This document shows, piece after piece, positions 46,072 through 57,922 of a DNA stretch of 64,000 nucleotides. Where the stretch lies: positions 31,362,122-31,426,121 of the forward strand of contig NC_092794.1 in NCBI RefSeq assembly GCF_918797505.1. Direction: 5' to 3'. The notes beneath the pieces are model-generated. The model did not search any database. It was not told where the DNA came from and worked only from the letters and a program-made list of their open reading frames with translations. The position numbers and the translations under genes are program-made. The DNA comes from Bemisia tabaci (Eukaryota > Arthropoda > Insecta > Hemiptera > Aleyrodidae). Position 1 is the first letter of the stretch, and each line of letters begins with the position of its first letter.

Positions 46072-46441
46072 CCTGCGTAACGCGCATGGGACGGTTTTTG
46101 AAGGCGGGAGGAGGCTGTAAGCCCAAGTATAGCTAACCTCAATCTCCATCTCTGCCGCGTCTCGCACATAAGGATTAGGTACATGGGAAAATTCCAACCT
46201 TTCTAAACTTTAATTATTTTGAGGTTTGCTTTCAAATTTCGTATTTTTTGAATGAAGAAAACCTTTAGAGACGCTATTATAGTGCCATCTTTTAATTGCT
46301 ATCACATTATTCAACTAAATTGGGCCAAAAGGTGGGCAGTGTTTTACATGGGTTTAGATGGCAGCCTGCTGTGTGAGCCCAAGTAAACCTAACCTATATC
46401 AACTTCAAAAAGTTACGGGTCTCTAACACTGGTCAGCCATT
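46072..46441. other. Unassigned sequence between the CACTG composite and the gag fragment
   Basis: I see no gene or element here. Short AACCTAACC-like runs occur near 46385. Confidence 0.5.
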
Positions 46442-47646
46442 TTAGAAAAGTAGTCCGGTAATTGTGACGTCTATTTTCTTGATAATGGTTGCCTTGATTT
46501 TGTTTTTCACTGGGATTGTTTCTGTTGGATTTCGGTCGTTGTGTGCCTCTGCTGTTGTTGCGAGCTTGCTTGGATCGATTCTGTACGTTGTTGAATGGGT
46601 GGTTTGAGAACGGTGGTTGTTGTGAAGACTGGTTCTGTTGCTGGTTTCGGGATTAGTTCTATGTCTTGATTGCATGAACGTCTCTAGTGCCTTCTGACTG
46701 AAGAAGTTTGGAGTGATTCATCGTTAACTCAAATGTATTACATAATTCAACTGCTTTGGTTAGATCTAATTTCAATCCTCTTAGAAGTTGCTTTTGAAGG
46801 TTTTTATAGAGTGCTCCGTGTACAAGCCGGTCTTTGATTAAACTATCATTTAGGTTGTCAAAATTGCATGTTTCTGCTAAGGTTTTCAAAGCCGTTATGT
46901 ACTCTATGAGTAACTCTCCTTCTCGTTGGTTTCTGGAGAAGAATTTATGTCGCTCAACCGTCTCATTTGTCTGCGGCACACAAAAGTCTTCTAACTTTTT
47001 AAGTATGAGATCTGGATCTTTTCGCTCTACATCTGTGAGGTTGAGAGTTTTTAATTTCTCTCGTGCCTCTCTTCCAACAACATGGAGTGATAGGCCTGCT
47101 TACACAGAGGGCTCTTTGTTTCCGGCCCCTGAGGCCTGTAGATAGATTTGGAAGTCTTCCTTCCAACAGTTAAATAGAGCACCTATATTGAGAGAGTATG
47201 GCCACTGGAGTTACCACCTCTGATTGGCTCAGCCATCTTAGGCTGAATGGAGCCCTTGGGACCCAAAAATGGCGGACGCCATAAAGTTAATGTAATGCAA
47301 AATGATTCAAAATGTAGTTGTCTTTGCTTATCGTAACGAGAACTTTACCCAAATGCACTATTGCAACTTTTTTACATATTTTTAAGGCTAATCGTGTGCA
47401 GTTTTTGAGAAAAATGATCTTAGATGTAGTAAGGTTGGCAGCAAGTGCGGTTGGTGATAACCGTCAAAAGTTGGCAATGACCCCCCTCCCATCCTCAAAA
47501 ACCAAAACAAAGCACCGCCATTTTTGGGTCCTAAGCCTCTCCATGGGACCCAGTGGCCATACTCTCTTAATATAGGTACTCTACAGTTAAAGTTTTCAGA
47601 AACATTACCTTTGAATGAAAGGTGAGGGGGTGGTGGCAAAAATTCC
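46442..47646 (-). pseudogene. Gypsy-type gag fragment, interrupted by a hAT MITE
   Basis: The frame begins at about 47646 (MEFLPPPPHLSFKGNVSENF). It is cut by the MITE at 47175-47583 and resumes with CWKEDFQIYLQASG (about 47165). It then continues through REAREKLKTL and FFSRNQREGELLIEYITALK to LCNTFELT (about 46720). A stop near 47100 and another near 46659 show decay, after which an Asn/Gln-rich tail is read in a shifted frame to 46442. This is the K02A2.6-like capsid region; no zinc knuckle or pol follows. Removing the MITE with one copy of the 8-bp duplication restores the frame. Confidence 0.85.
47175..47583. mobile_element. hAT-type MITE in gag fragment, TAGAGYACCTATATT ends
   Basis: TIRs continue through GAGAGTATGGCCACTGG. 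A perfect 8-bp duplication, CAGTTAAA, lies at 47167-47174 and 47584-47591. 409 bp, non-coding, with a CCAAAAATGGCGG palindromic interior. Confidence 0.93.
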
Positions 47647-47703
47647 ATCGTGTGCCTAGATTCAGGTTTGCAGTGAATCACACGCGGACACGGTACTCGT
47701 GCT

Positions 47704-47786
47704 AACGGAGGAATTCGAGTTCGCGACTTACCGATTGAAAAGTAACAGATCTGCGTAATTACTGATCGATTACCGACTGCGCCATG
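47704..47786 (-). ncRNA. tRNA-like sequence next to dispersed repeat copy 2
   Basis: On the minus strand, A-box TGGCGCAGTCGG is followed at tRNA spacing by GCGAACTCGAATTCC, a degraded B-box. The A-box half is shared with the repeat copy at 20540-20735. Confidence 0.45.
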
Positions 47787-47990
47787 TCATGTTTGTGGGA
47801 TTTTGAATGATGAACACTACGTGTTAGAGAGGATAAGAACAATGTATTTTATTGATAAGACCACACGATGATGCTAGATGCTACATGAAAACGTATGTAC
47901 ATGATCGACCAAGGGGTGGATCAAACATGGAGGATCTGGAGAAGGGGTCACGTGTCCACACCACGGACGGCGAATATGAACTACCACTAT
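47743..47990. repeat. Dispersed repeat, copy 2 (uninterrupted)
   Basis: Matches 20540-20735 and, directly after it, the AAGGGGTCACGTGTCCACAC block found at 21731. It provides the empty site for the hairpin 20739-21724. Confidence 0.8.
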
Positions 47991-50750
47991 AGAAACTAGG
48001 GAAATTGTTTCCATGCAAAGAACAAGAACATGACCAATAAAAAATGACGTCAATAGAAAACCGGTCCTCCACATGCAACATTTTTTCGCGCCCATGAAAA
48101 CTTACGCGGCCACGGGCAAAGTGGAATGGGCGGGTAAAGTGGAATATGGTCATTTCAAAAATTGTATTCGTCCTGTGATGCTTGAAATGGAAGCTAAAGA
48201 GGTTGCTTAAGCATTAGAAATTGTTTTTATGCAAAAAGGACAACATAAGCAATGATGCATCACGAACGCAACTAGCCAGCCTTCGCCAGATTGGTTTCGC
48301 GCTCGTGAGAGCTTGCTCGTATTTAGAAGTGTCAAATTAATAAATCTATGAGTACAACTTTTCCATGTTGATGTTTTTTCGGTTCATTCATTGCTGCCAT
48401 TCGGTAGCCGCGGTGACTTATTGTTTTGATTGTAATTATAGGTTAAGCATTGGGATGGGGAGAAGGTAGTTTTTTAGATTTTTAGCTTAATCTTTTTGTT
48501 TCAGCCGCTGAAAAAGGGGTTGGTTGTTTCGCCCCAAAACGTACGGTATTTTGGCGCGTATACGTAGTATACCGCCTTTGCGATCGTTTCGAACCCTGCT
48601 CGATACAATAACCGAGTCCCTTAGTTCCTTACCGAAAAGTGACTACCGCGAACTTCTGAGATTTTCCAAAGCGTGTAAAAAGTTTATTTATCCATCAATA
48701 ATTATGATTTAAAGTTGTTTCTCATTCTGGGGCTCTCTAGTTTATGTGCAGTGAATACCAAGAGTCTACGTTACTTGGTTTTCTTAAAAAAAGCCTAAGA
48801 GTACGACGCGCTGATTCAAAATATGCATATATAAGCAGAATCAAGCGAACTGATTCGAGGATGGCTGAGCAGGTCGGCACTCTCGAAATGAGAATTTAAC
48901 TCCTCCGTTTTGTTCAAAACGTTGCTTTGACAGATCTATAACCTCGATTATACTTTTCAAAAGTTGGTACCCGTGCTCTGATAGTGCTGTTCATCTGACA
49001 ACATTGTCAGTGTCAGCTGATAAAATGTATATTTTCACAGTGCAATCTGTGTAAGTGCAATCTGTGATGAGCCTCGAGACTCATTAGACCATTAGCTAAA
49101 CGTGGCTCATACAGGAATCCACTTACCCCTCTCTTTCCCACGCTCCTGCTCACTGCGTCGGCGTCTCGACGACAACCGACGAACAATAGCTAATGACGGT
49201 TGCCAAGCGATGCCGGGATCCTCAGCCCCTCGCCCAATTACTTACGCTTCATTAACCATTTCACCGTCACGCTAGGATTCGTCCAATTTTCAAAAAAAAT
49301 TGTTTCGCGAGTTTTTAGCAATTTTTTCCTTACTCTCCGTTAAAACACGAATTAAAAGAGGTCTCATTCATAAAAATCGGCCAAATAGAAGAGAAGTTAC
49401 AGTATTCGAAATCCGAAGAAATCAACAAAACTTCTCCAAACAAAAAATAAAATGAAGGGGAGGGGGGGGGGAATGTATAAATTACAATTTAATATGATTG
49501 ACCTCAGAATGTGACAAGCAATTCAATTATAAAAAGGAGAAAAAATTGAGTGAAATTACAAAAAATTAGCCTCTTGCAAGGGGCTTCCTTGTATGAGTTT
49601 TGACCTGAAGACAAGTAAATCCCGTTATATTATTAAAACGAAATTGACTCCATAGTTTAATGCCTTAGTTTCTTGAATACGATTATTTTAAGCACTCGAT
49701 TTATATCAGCAATTTTACCCATGAGGTGATTTCCTGAGAGCTGATAATATCACGAATTTCTCATAGAGCCCTTCAAAAATGGCTTGCTTTTTGGGCAGCC
49801 GATTCGGCCATCAAACCGAGGTTTAAATGGAAGCTGATAATAACACAAAGCTCTGAGAACAATTTTAAGATGAGAATAGGAACGGTTTGTAAATAACGAG
49901 GAGAGGCGGGCATTCTGTTCAGCATATCGATACATAAGTATTTTCACACGTAGAATTCAATTTTCACGTCAGGGAGTCGACATATTTTGATTTTTTCGAT
50001 TTTATACGGGAAATTTATGGTTTTTCGGGATTGAAATTACTTACAATTGTTTCATGAAAAATGAATGCACCCAAAATGACTATAGCATTTTGACTTTCAC
50101 ATACCTACGTGCACTCACTAAATTGATTGGTAAATTCAAAGAGTGGGTACATCGACCTGGTATATCAAGTTTCTGCGATTTTTTACGGCAAATCGGTAGA
50201 TTTTCGGGATGTTGGATTGCTTACTTTCAATTCATGAATGAATAAAGCATGGACATGGTTGAGCTTCTTTGCATGAAAAGACGTTTAAAATAACAAAATC
50301 AAGACATATTTAATACAATTGCATTTATATCGAGTCAATTTCTTTTCAATAATATAACGGGATTTATAATACCGGTGATTTGGGTATTTTAGCCCCAAAA
50401 TACCTTTAAATCGACTTTATCTTCTAGGAATTCGACAGAATTTTTCCTTTCTTCGCTTAAATTTTTCCGTACCACTTTTCTTCAAGAATCTGATAAGATT
50501 TTGCTTGAGGCGGATCAAAAAACTTAAATTTGTTCGAATAGCTTTCTAGATTCACAATACACGGTCTCGTCAAGGTGCGTCGTTGACCTTGCAGTGTTGG
50601 ATCGTGAATTCTCTTGTTGTGCTGCTTGCCTTTTTTGAAATCTCTGTAAATGAAAACTAAAGGGGTTGATATGTGCGAGTTAATGACGCGCCTTATCAAC
50701 ACATTGTGTTGGAGTTCACTGCTTGTTTATATGTGTTTACAGCTTTTATC
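47991..50750. other. Unassigned AT-rich region
   Basis: No supported gene. Scattered short ORFs (for example 48524-48712) lack domains. A G-run lies near 49465. Blocks near 48120-48185 resemble 20455-20515 (GCGGG(C/T)AAAGT..GAAT..GG), another dispersed repeat. Confidence 0.5.
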
Positions 50751-50751
50751 C

Positions 50752-50756
<5 letters not shown>

Positions 50757-50831
<75 letters not shown>

Positions 50832-50886
50832 TGGGGCGTGTGTGTGTGTGAGGGTGTGTGTGTGTGAGGGTGGGTGTGTGTGTGTT
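50757..50886. repeat. (TA)n followed by (TG)n-rich microsatellite
   Basis: About 58 bp of TA repeats, then about 70 bp of TG repeats broken by GGGGC and AGGG. The long ORFs across it (poly-Tyr-Ile or Thr-His) are artefacts. Confidence 0.97.
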
Positions 50887-50889
50887 ATG

Positions 50890-51684
50890 TACAATATCAT
50901 TAATATAAACTTCGAAGGATTCAGACTTTCAGCGATTCTACCTTTTTCTATTTCACTCGAGAGGTTGCCAGATCGTGCGATAAATGTGAATATTTTATAT
51001 GGATTTGGATTGGGACAAGTGCTAAAGAAGCAACTTATCTGGCAACAATAGAGTCGAGGAGGGATGAGAGGCTGCCTTCCTGGGAAAACCCATGATTTAG
51101 CCGGAAATATCATTAAAACAATTGATTCCGTTTGAAGCATCAATTGTATAATAGGGGAAAGCGATTTTAGACCAATAATTATAAATGGACACGGATGCTA
51201 TAGAAAAGGAAAAAGGAAAGGGAAAGGAAATGAAATGAGGATATGATTACTAATATGCAATCAGAGAGAATAAAACAAAAACATCAGAGAAATTTATATG
51301 CGATGAAAGTATTAGAAAACAACACAAGTGGGATCATTGTGATTCGGAACTCGAACTAGGTATACTATCGTTGAGCAGTTTTTAGACCCTTACGCCACTG
51401 ATAATCTTCTTAAGAGGTAAAGATGAACTTTTGCTATTTCAGCGAGTCAAATCGCGGAAGGAGATCCATGGATTGTCTTTTTCCGCCACCCGATGGGATG
51501 ACGTCCCCGTTAAATGCGTTTTTGAAGAAATGATCGATCCCCATCATCGGTTCATCTCCACACATCTATTCATGTGCAAATGATGGCACGCTCCAGCAAC
51601 AAGGTTCTATGACGAAATCATTTTTGCCTCCAGAGTCTCCAAAATGCATACATGTTAGTGATGAAACGTCCAAATACTGAGAAA
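50890..51684. other. Unassigned sequence with a weak tRNA-like block
   Basis: On the minus strand, 51403-51341 reads TGGCGTAAGGG and later TAGTTCGAGTTCC, a weak A/B-box pair. Nothing else is recognised. Confidence 0.35.
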
Positions 51685-51798
51685 AATGGCTCGCGGAGCG
51701 AGCCGAATGTCACTCGCGTAACGAGTGATCGGGGGTCCAGGGGGCGTAGCCCCTTGGCTGGCCGTGACGGACGCGCAAAGCGCGTCCAGAACGGCTAG
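51685..51798 (+). mobile_element. Helitron 3' terminus
   Basis: A series of short GC hairpins (GGCTCGCGGAGCGAGCC, CACTCGCGTAACGAGTG, GACGCGCAAAGCGCGTC) ends in CTAG followed by T. This matches the Helitron tails at 23.87 kb and 61.87 kb, including the GGGGTCCAGGGG block. The 5' end is not identified. Confidence 0.8.
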
Positions 51799-52319
51799 TA
51801 TGTAATAATACGATATTGAGGGGCGGTATCTCGAATTCCAAGTCGGGAAAAATGGAATTTGGCATCTTTTCTTGTGTCCAATTTTTTTTTGCACTTTTTA
51901 AATCTCGTTTGGCTTTATTTACCTTCTTTTGATTAGCAAACGTTAAGACTTCAATTATAAAGACAGAATGTTATAAAGCACTTCAAACAAACCTTCTGGA
52001 GCACATTGAAAAGAAGTGTTCCACTTTGCGTTGCTCTCATATTACGGGAGAGGAGGTTTCCAATTCCTGAGCGTATAGCTGTGATGCACTCCACACACAC
52101 CGATACTAAGTTTTAGTGTTGGTAAAGTTTGAAGATGCGCACCTTCACTTTTCTAAACTAACATGGAGTACAGAAACATCAGAAAGAGAACATCAGTGCA
52201 TAGCAAACATTAGGCAGTGGCGACTCCATGATTGGTCGGATCCAAAGATCATGCTACAAGTTAATTTTTCAATCATGCTAACTCGAGTAAAACTCTTTCT
52301 AAAAATCTATGTTTTACAG

Positions 52320-52436
52320 AAACATTACCGTGCCGAGAAGCATGCGTATGACGAGTGCATGTCCGCAAGTATCGAGGATATCCTTGCCTATAAGGAGATG
52401 AGCCAGCATTACCCGCATCGCGTTAATCGGGAGTGA
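52320..52436 (+). CDS. Possible terminal coding exon, unknown protein
   Basis: After a GCTAAC branch-point-like sequence (about 52277) and a TGTTTTACAG acceptor, a 38-codon frame ends in TGA at 52436. It starts KHYRAEKHAYDEC and ends HYPHRVNRE. Its codon third positions are rich in G/C, unlike the AT-rich surroundings, which suggests selection. I do not recognise the family and find no matching upstream exon. The hairpin element at 52440 begins just after the stop. It could also be a chance open frame or a transposon remnant. Confidence 0.35.
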   Translation, partial: KHYRAEKHAYDECMSASIEDILAYKEMSQHYPHRVNRE

Positions 52437-52439
52437 ATA

Positions 52440-52996
52440 TAGGGTGTCCCAGGATTAAGTACGAATATTGAAGGAGTCGATTCTTTGGGTCAAAAAAAGA
52501 CGTTTAAGTGGTATAACTTCTTTTCCAAAAACGCTTTCCCTAGGGGCCACCCTCCACCCGCGCTCCATTTGGTCCCTTTTATCTCGAAAACGATGAGTCA
52601 TGGCGAAAAAACGGACGACACATTTCTCTATCTTTCTCATCGCTGAATCTTGTGGTGCCATAAAAAATCAATTTTTGTCCCTTGAAACATTAATTTTGGC
52701 CGCTTTCACGTTCGATACCCCGCTAAATCCCCCCTCAAAATGCGTTTTCCCTGCTTTTTTGGAGGTCAAAAATGAAAAAGTGCTAAAAATTACACCCATT
52801 TACCAATTTTCATTAATATTGGTTGATAAAAATTTTCACAGTGTTAGAAAGATGATTTTTCTTCTCCAACTTTGGGAGGCCGCGGTGGCCCCCAGGGAAA
52901 GCGTTTTTGGGAAAAAAGTTATTCTACAAAAACATCTTCTGTTGACCCAAAGAAGCGACTCCTTCAATATTCGTACTAAATCATGGGACGTCCTTA
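52440..52996. mobile_element. Hairpin MITE, TAGGGTGTCCCA ends, TA target
   Basis: The left end TAGGGTGTCCCAGGATTAAG and the inverted right end are similar, and the next block (GTACGAATATTGAAGGAGTC) is identical in both arms. The AAACGCTTTCCC/GGGAAAGCGTTT blocks also mirror. TA lies on both sides (52438-52439, 52997-52998). Similar in kind to the CAGGGTG hairpins. Confidence 0.8.
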
Positions 52997-53000
52997 TATA

Positions 53001-54580
53001 GGACCCACGGCGAGAGAGGACAAATTTAGAAAAAGTTAAAAATTTCTGCAACGCGGGAACCAATTTTTAAAAAAACAGTCTCGGTCTCGGTCTCGCAATA
53101 ACAGCGTAGCGACGGCTCGTTTTTGTTTTTAATTTATTTTCCGGTTGAAAATGAAATTGTAATTATTTTGAAACGTTCCGGGTTTTGTTTATTCCTTTTT
53201 CTTTATTTGCAGCCTTTTCCCCAAATTAAGTTGTTCTTTTATTATGTGTATTTTGGCTGATTAAGTTGTTTCTCATTTAAAAAAAACTTTTGCTCGCGAA
53301 AAGCTGAAAGGCTTTATTATCCAAACATTCCTGACAAAAGGTCCCTTCGCCCCCCCTCCCTCATTCCCTTATAATTTCAAATTCTAGTAGTAAAAATAAT
53401 TAAAACTCCACAAATTGCTGCTTTCCGCCGATAACAGAACCGCATATTAGCTTAATCATCGAAAGTGATGAGAAACATTTGTTGATGAAGTTGAACATCT
53501 AGCTAAAATTAGAAGTTCTCATAAAATACGTTTAAATATAGTTTTTGGTCGGTCAAAATGTAAAAATACTATCAAAAATGAAATCTACGATGAAAATTAC
53601 CGATGGACCGTGAGTTCGGCGAATATTTAGTGGAGAATATCCTTATGATTACGGAACGTCGGATGCGCAGCGTGCTATATCGGACCTCCCATTGACTTCT
53701 CCATAGTGCGGCGCCGCGCCTAGTGCGCGCAACCTGCCGGCGCAGGCTTCGGACATCGAAGCCCAATGCTGACGTGCCGGCCGGGCCGGCACTATGCGCT
53801 GATACTAAGGTTTAATGTTGCGTAAGGGACAAAGACATTGAATCACGTCCGCATCGATGAGTTCGTGTGTCCCAGTTGCGCACATCTGCGCATGCGCAGT
53901 AGCGGCTCCAGTGAATTTTTGTCGGATTGTGAGGCTTTTTTTCTCGGTTAATAATTAGTTCGAAAAAATGAAACAATGCTATTCGGGTGTAAAATTATGT
54001 GTTCTAAAACTTTTCATCATAGGAATTTTGACTGAAAATGGACTCTAAACGAGATATTCGTGAAAAACCGAGCGCGGGCATGAATTCTCCATTGCCTCTC
54101 TGCAGTCTCTTCGAGTACTTTGGACACACGCTCTCTCCCCTTCTCCGCCCGCCCATCATGGGGCTCTGAGAGACTTGCTTCGCTCCGCCAGTACCAAATC
54201 GAGCCGGACGCATAGTTTAAGTGATTCAATGTCTTTGGTAAGGTACCAACATGCGCTGTTGAATTTTTTGATGCCGGAACCTCGGCTCGCGACCCGATAC
54301 GGCACCAATTTTCGGTCCCGTGACCCAGCTTCATTACCGATGGGGCTGTCTCAGATGACTGCCGGGGTATGCGACCCCTGGGCTTGGCGATGAATTCGCG
54401 GAACACCCCTTTGTCTACGTTACCCATCGGTTGATGGCCATTTGCACAAAAAAGGAATGGCCATTTGCATAAATTGCACGATGCGGCAATACAGCACGTT
54501 AGATGATTGGAAAATACCAACTTTTTCCTTCACACTTTAACAAGCTTAGGTCTGTTCAATTTACACAATGATTTAGACCG
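53001..54580. other. Unassigned region with a weak inverted repeat
   Basis: A GC-rich patch lies at 53650-53800. CAAAGACATTGAATCAC at 53831 recurs inverted at 54222-54238, with loosely matching flanks (about 53816-54252), perhaps a small decayed TIR element. No gene is recognised. Confidence 0.4.
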
Positions 54581-54589
54581 TGGGCCAGC

Positions 54590-55620
54590 AAGGGGTAACC
54601 CTCCCCCCCCCCCCGTGGGAATTTTGAAGGTGATGATTTTCTTGAAGCTCTCGACTAGTAGAATAAGATTTTTCTTGTTTCCGCGAATTCTATCGTGGTG
54701 GGGGGGGGGGGGGGGGGGAGTTAGCCCCCCCAAACCCCCCAAAATTGCTCAGAATTCCGACTTTTCCGCGAATTTTCCCGCTTTTACCCGAAAAGGCTTG
54801 ATTTTAGGGCAAAACTCCACAAAACCATTCTGAAGGCTCGTGAAATTCTGGTCCAGAAAAGTTTTAAGTGACTTTCGCCATTACACGCGGTTCAGCAAAA
54901 TGGGGAGGCTTGAAATGTCAAAATATCTCAAATTTCCGCGAAAATGACCGTTTCGCCGCGATTTCTCGCCAATAACGCGGAGAAGGTTGGTAATATCGTA
55001 AAATCGTTTATCCCTAAAATGATAGAGCATTAATTTTTCATACAAGGGGCGGCCTAACCCCTCGTGGGGGGAGGAGGGCCCCCCAGCAGTACCCACCCTA
55101 TAAAAACCGTCGAGATTGGCCGCTTCCTTGATGTAGCGTTATGCGCAAAAATGGGCGGCAAAATGAAAACAAGTGCGTTTGTTCTGAGAGAACATCAGTG
55201 TGACTTCTTGTGGGAGGTGACAGGGGGGAGGGAGGTACACCTTCCTCCCTCCCCCTCCCCCCCAAAAACAATCACGAAAAACGTTAATTAAACGCGAAAA
55301 TTCCACTTTGTAAGACGACTTTCGGGGCTTGTCATTAACACGCTTTACACTAACATAATTTAACGAGGGGCGGGGGAGGGGAGAAGGGTTAATCCTCCCC
55401 CTCCTCTTCCGCCCCTCCCCCTCCCACCAAAAAATAATCACGAAAAAATGTAAATAAACGCGAAAATTCCATACTCTAAAAGGCGATTTTCAGGACGTAT
55501 CATTGTCACGCTCACAATAATATAATTTAATGAGGGGAGGGGGGGGGGCGTTAGACATCTTAGCCTCCCCAGCCAACATTAAAAAAGGGTGGGGGAGGGG
55601 TAATATAAAAACGCCACTTG
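54590..55620. repeat. G/C-homopolymer-rich degenerate tandem repeats
   Basis: Long C or G runs (for example 54602-54613 and 54700-54718) alternate with similar blocks. AATCACGAAAAA..AAACGCGAAAATTCCA followed by ATAATTTAA(C/T)GAGGGG occurs twice (about 55268 and 55437), a period of roughly 170-180 bp. The ORFs are homopolymer artefacts. Confidence 0.65.
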
Positions 55621-55729
55621 CTTAATAATAGGAGGGACGGGGAAACCTAGCTGCAGTAGGAGAATTTTAAGATTTGAAGGGATACGTAATTAAATCAGGG
55701 AACGTAGATATACTATTTTATTTTTTGGC

Positions 55730-55862
55730 AATTACTGAAACTGAGGGGAGCTTATTCATAATTGACGGAAATGTACATTCTTAAACGTATGTCAACATTT
55801 TTCAAACGTTTGGAGAATAGGCTCAAAGTGTATTGGATCGTTTGCCGAAGTATTCAATATCC
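55730..55862. repeat. Left arm of a dispersed inverted repeat (partner 60687-60815)
   Basis: The ATTACTGAAACTGAGGGGAG block through GATCGTTTGCCGAA is repeated in inverted orientation about 4.8 kb away. A shorter outer match (ATTTAATGAGGGGAGGGGGG with CCCCCCTCCCCTCATTA at 60842-60863) suggests the arms belong to one large foldback element, since broken up. Confidence 0.75.
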
Positions 55863-56289
55863 ATTTGGTCACAGACGGATATTGCAGTGATAACTCTATC
55901 AAAAACATTATTATGAAGGGCTTATTCAGCGATTATGAGGGGGAATAGGGGATACTTTTTCATGAAGGACCCCCAACCAAAATACCCCTTAGTTTGGAAA
56001 GTACTTTAGGCAGATGTAAAAACAAGAACCAACTTATCGATCTCTTCTTAATTGAATGGAACCGAAAGAAATACGCCCAATATTCTCACAGGAAAACGTA
56101 TAATTAAGGCATGGAGAAGGGTCTACCCAGTTTACTTCCGCTGACGGTGTGAGAGTTGACTTCACCTTGCAAACTCAATAAAAATCAAACCAATAAGAAG
56201 CAAACACTCAAATAATTTTTCATTTTTCTGAGTCGAACTATCTTGATAAATATCTGTCTATGACCAAATGAATCTAACTAATAAAAGGG

Positions 56290-56570
56290 AAATACATTGA
56301 TCATACATTCATCCATCACGCTCGCCTCCCTGCTCCCACCGGTCGGAATCGATGCGAACTTAGCCGTTCGACGGGTACTGTCCCCGAGGGGTGCAATAAG
56401 CTTTCTTTTCGCGATCCGCCCGTCCGTTCGCGAGTAACCGCGGTCGGAAGTCGCGGATATTCCCGTAAGCCCGTGTGTGTTGGAAAGAGAGACGTAGCAG
56501 TGCGGGTATATTTCCTGACGCGGCCGTTGCCGGGTGGCCGTCGGATACCTTTAGCTGCGCGCGTAATTGA
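56290..56570. promoter_or_regulatory. GC- and CpG-rich patch, possible promoter or 5' exon
   Basis: A short stretch with many CG dinucleotides (for example CGATCCGCCCGTCCGTTCGCG) in otherwise AT-rich DNA and without visible repeats. No long ORF follows. It could be a promoter or untranslated first exon; this is a guess from composition only. Confidence 0.25.
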
Positions 56571-56821
56571 CCCTTGATTTCCGCTGTTCTATGTTATGAA
56601 TGGCAACACTGCGGGCCTTTCTATATTTCATCCGATTATCAGCTGATGAAAGTTTTTGAGCTTTCTTATGTTTCCATAGTTATTCTTCTACGCTTACTGC
56701 TCGTACATTTATTCGCCTTCCCCCCTCCCCACGAACGTTTTTACTTTGTTTTTTTTTTTTTTTTTTAAACTGAGCAGCTGATGAAAATAACATCTTTTTG
56801 AATGTTTTGGGTCAGTTATTT

Positions 56822-57060
56822 TCCAACTTAAACATCTGAGTAGTGCCCTTCAAAATCATATAATTTTGGCCCCTGGCAAGAAAAAGGATTTTTTTCTTCC
56901 CCGCTAGGGATTTAATATCGGAACACTGGCTTCCAGTTTCGTCGATGATGTCGAAATGGAACCTAATGCAGGACTTACTGTAACACCTCCATTCCTCGAT
57001 TCCGGTGAGGAATACGACTCTACCCTTAAATCAATACAAATATACAAATTAGTATAAAAA
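56822..57060. repeat. Dispersed repeat, intact copy (split copy at 58205-58268 and 59085-59262)
   Basis: AACATCTGAGTAGTGCCCTT and TCGAAATGGAACCTAATGC blocks occur here contiguously. In the second copy they are separated by about 815 bp (58269-59084), which is therefore an insertion or the intact form is a deletion. The intervening sequence has no clear TIRs. Confidence 0.75.
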
Positions 57061-57299
57061 ATGCAATGGCATTTTCTTTAATAGTACAAAAAATTAATAG
57101 CTCTACCTTCTAATATCAAAATTAAATCAATTCGACGCCTTACAAGTAAACAGTCAAACTTAAATCTATTATTTTTACACAGTAAGTACCCGCAATATAC
57201 TTAAAATTTATGGAGGAAAAAAATTCACAGTGACAGGAAACAAAAAACCTTCTTGATGGACGATTTTCTCAAAATTTGAATGTTCAAAAAACGTAAGCA

Positions 57300-57922
57300 C
57301 AATGGGCCTGTTGCAAACTTTTGCTAGAGCAAAACTAAGAGTTGTATCCTGCAGATAATGCCTCAAAAATCACGATGAGCGCATCGGCAAAGTCTGAAAT
57401 GCACTCATAACTTCACAATCTGCGTAAGAAATTTGCGGTTTTTTGAGCTTCCCGCTTCGAAAACGATACTACGGTACAGGTGAACATTTTGTTAGAGGAG
57501 TCGTTCCATTGACGACAATACTCATCATGGCCGACGCCAGTCCGCCAAAACACGTGTGATGGGACGAGATAACACCTGAACAGGATTAAACCATATAACA
57601 ATCGGCATGTTTACGTTCATATTTTCCTCGCCCGCCTTAACTGACCTTGAACTCTCCTCGAATTACGCGAGGAACTTCGCAAGCGTCGGCCATGATGAAT
57701 ATTGCCCACGATGGAGCGACTCCTCTAACAAAATGTTCACCTGTGCAGTAGTATCGTTTTTGAAACGGGAAGCTCAAAATAACGCCAATTTCTTACGCTG
57801 CAGATTGTGAATTTATGAGTGCATTTCAGACTTTGCCGATGCGCTCATCGTGATTTTTGAGGCATTATCTATAGGAAACAACTCTTCATTCTGCTCTAGC
57901 AAAAGTTTGCAACAGGTCCATT
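57300..57922. mobile_element. Palindromic MITE, CAATGGGCCTGTTGCAAAC ends, copy 2
   Basis: Near-identical second copy of 35016-35636 in the same orientation. The right terminus is slightly changed (GGTCCATT). Confidence 0.88.

Noticed and set aside
50650..51143. Long ORFs across poly Tyr-Ile or Thr-His tracts
   Set aside because: They are translations of the (TA)n(TG)n microsatellite.
54530..54833. Proline/glycine-rich ORFs
   Set aside because: They arise from C and G homopolymers.
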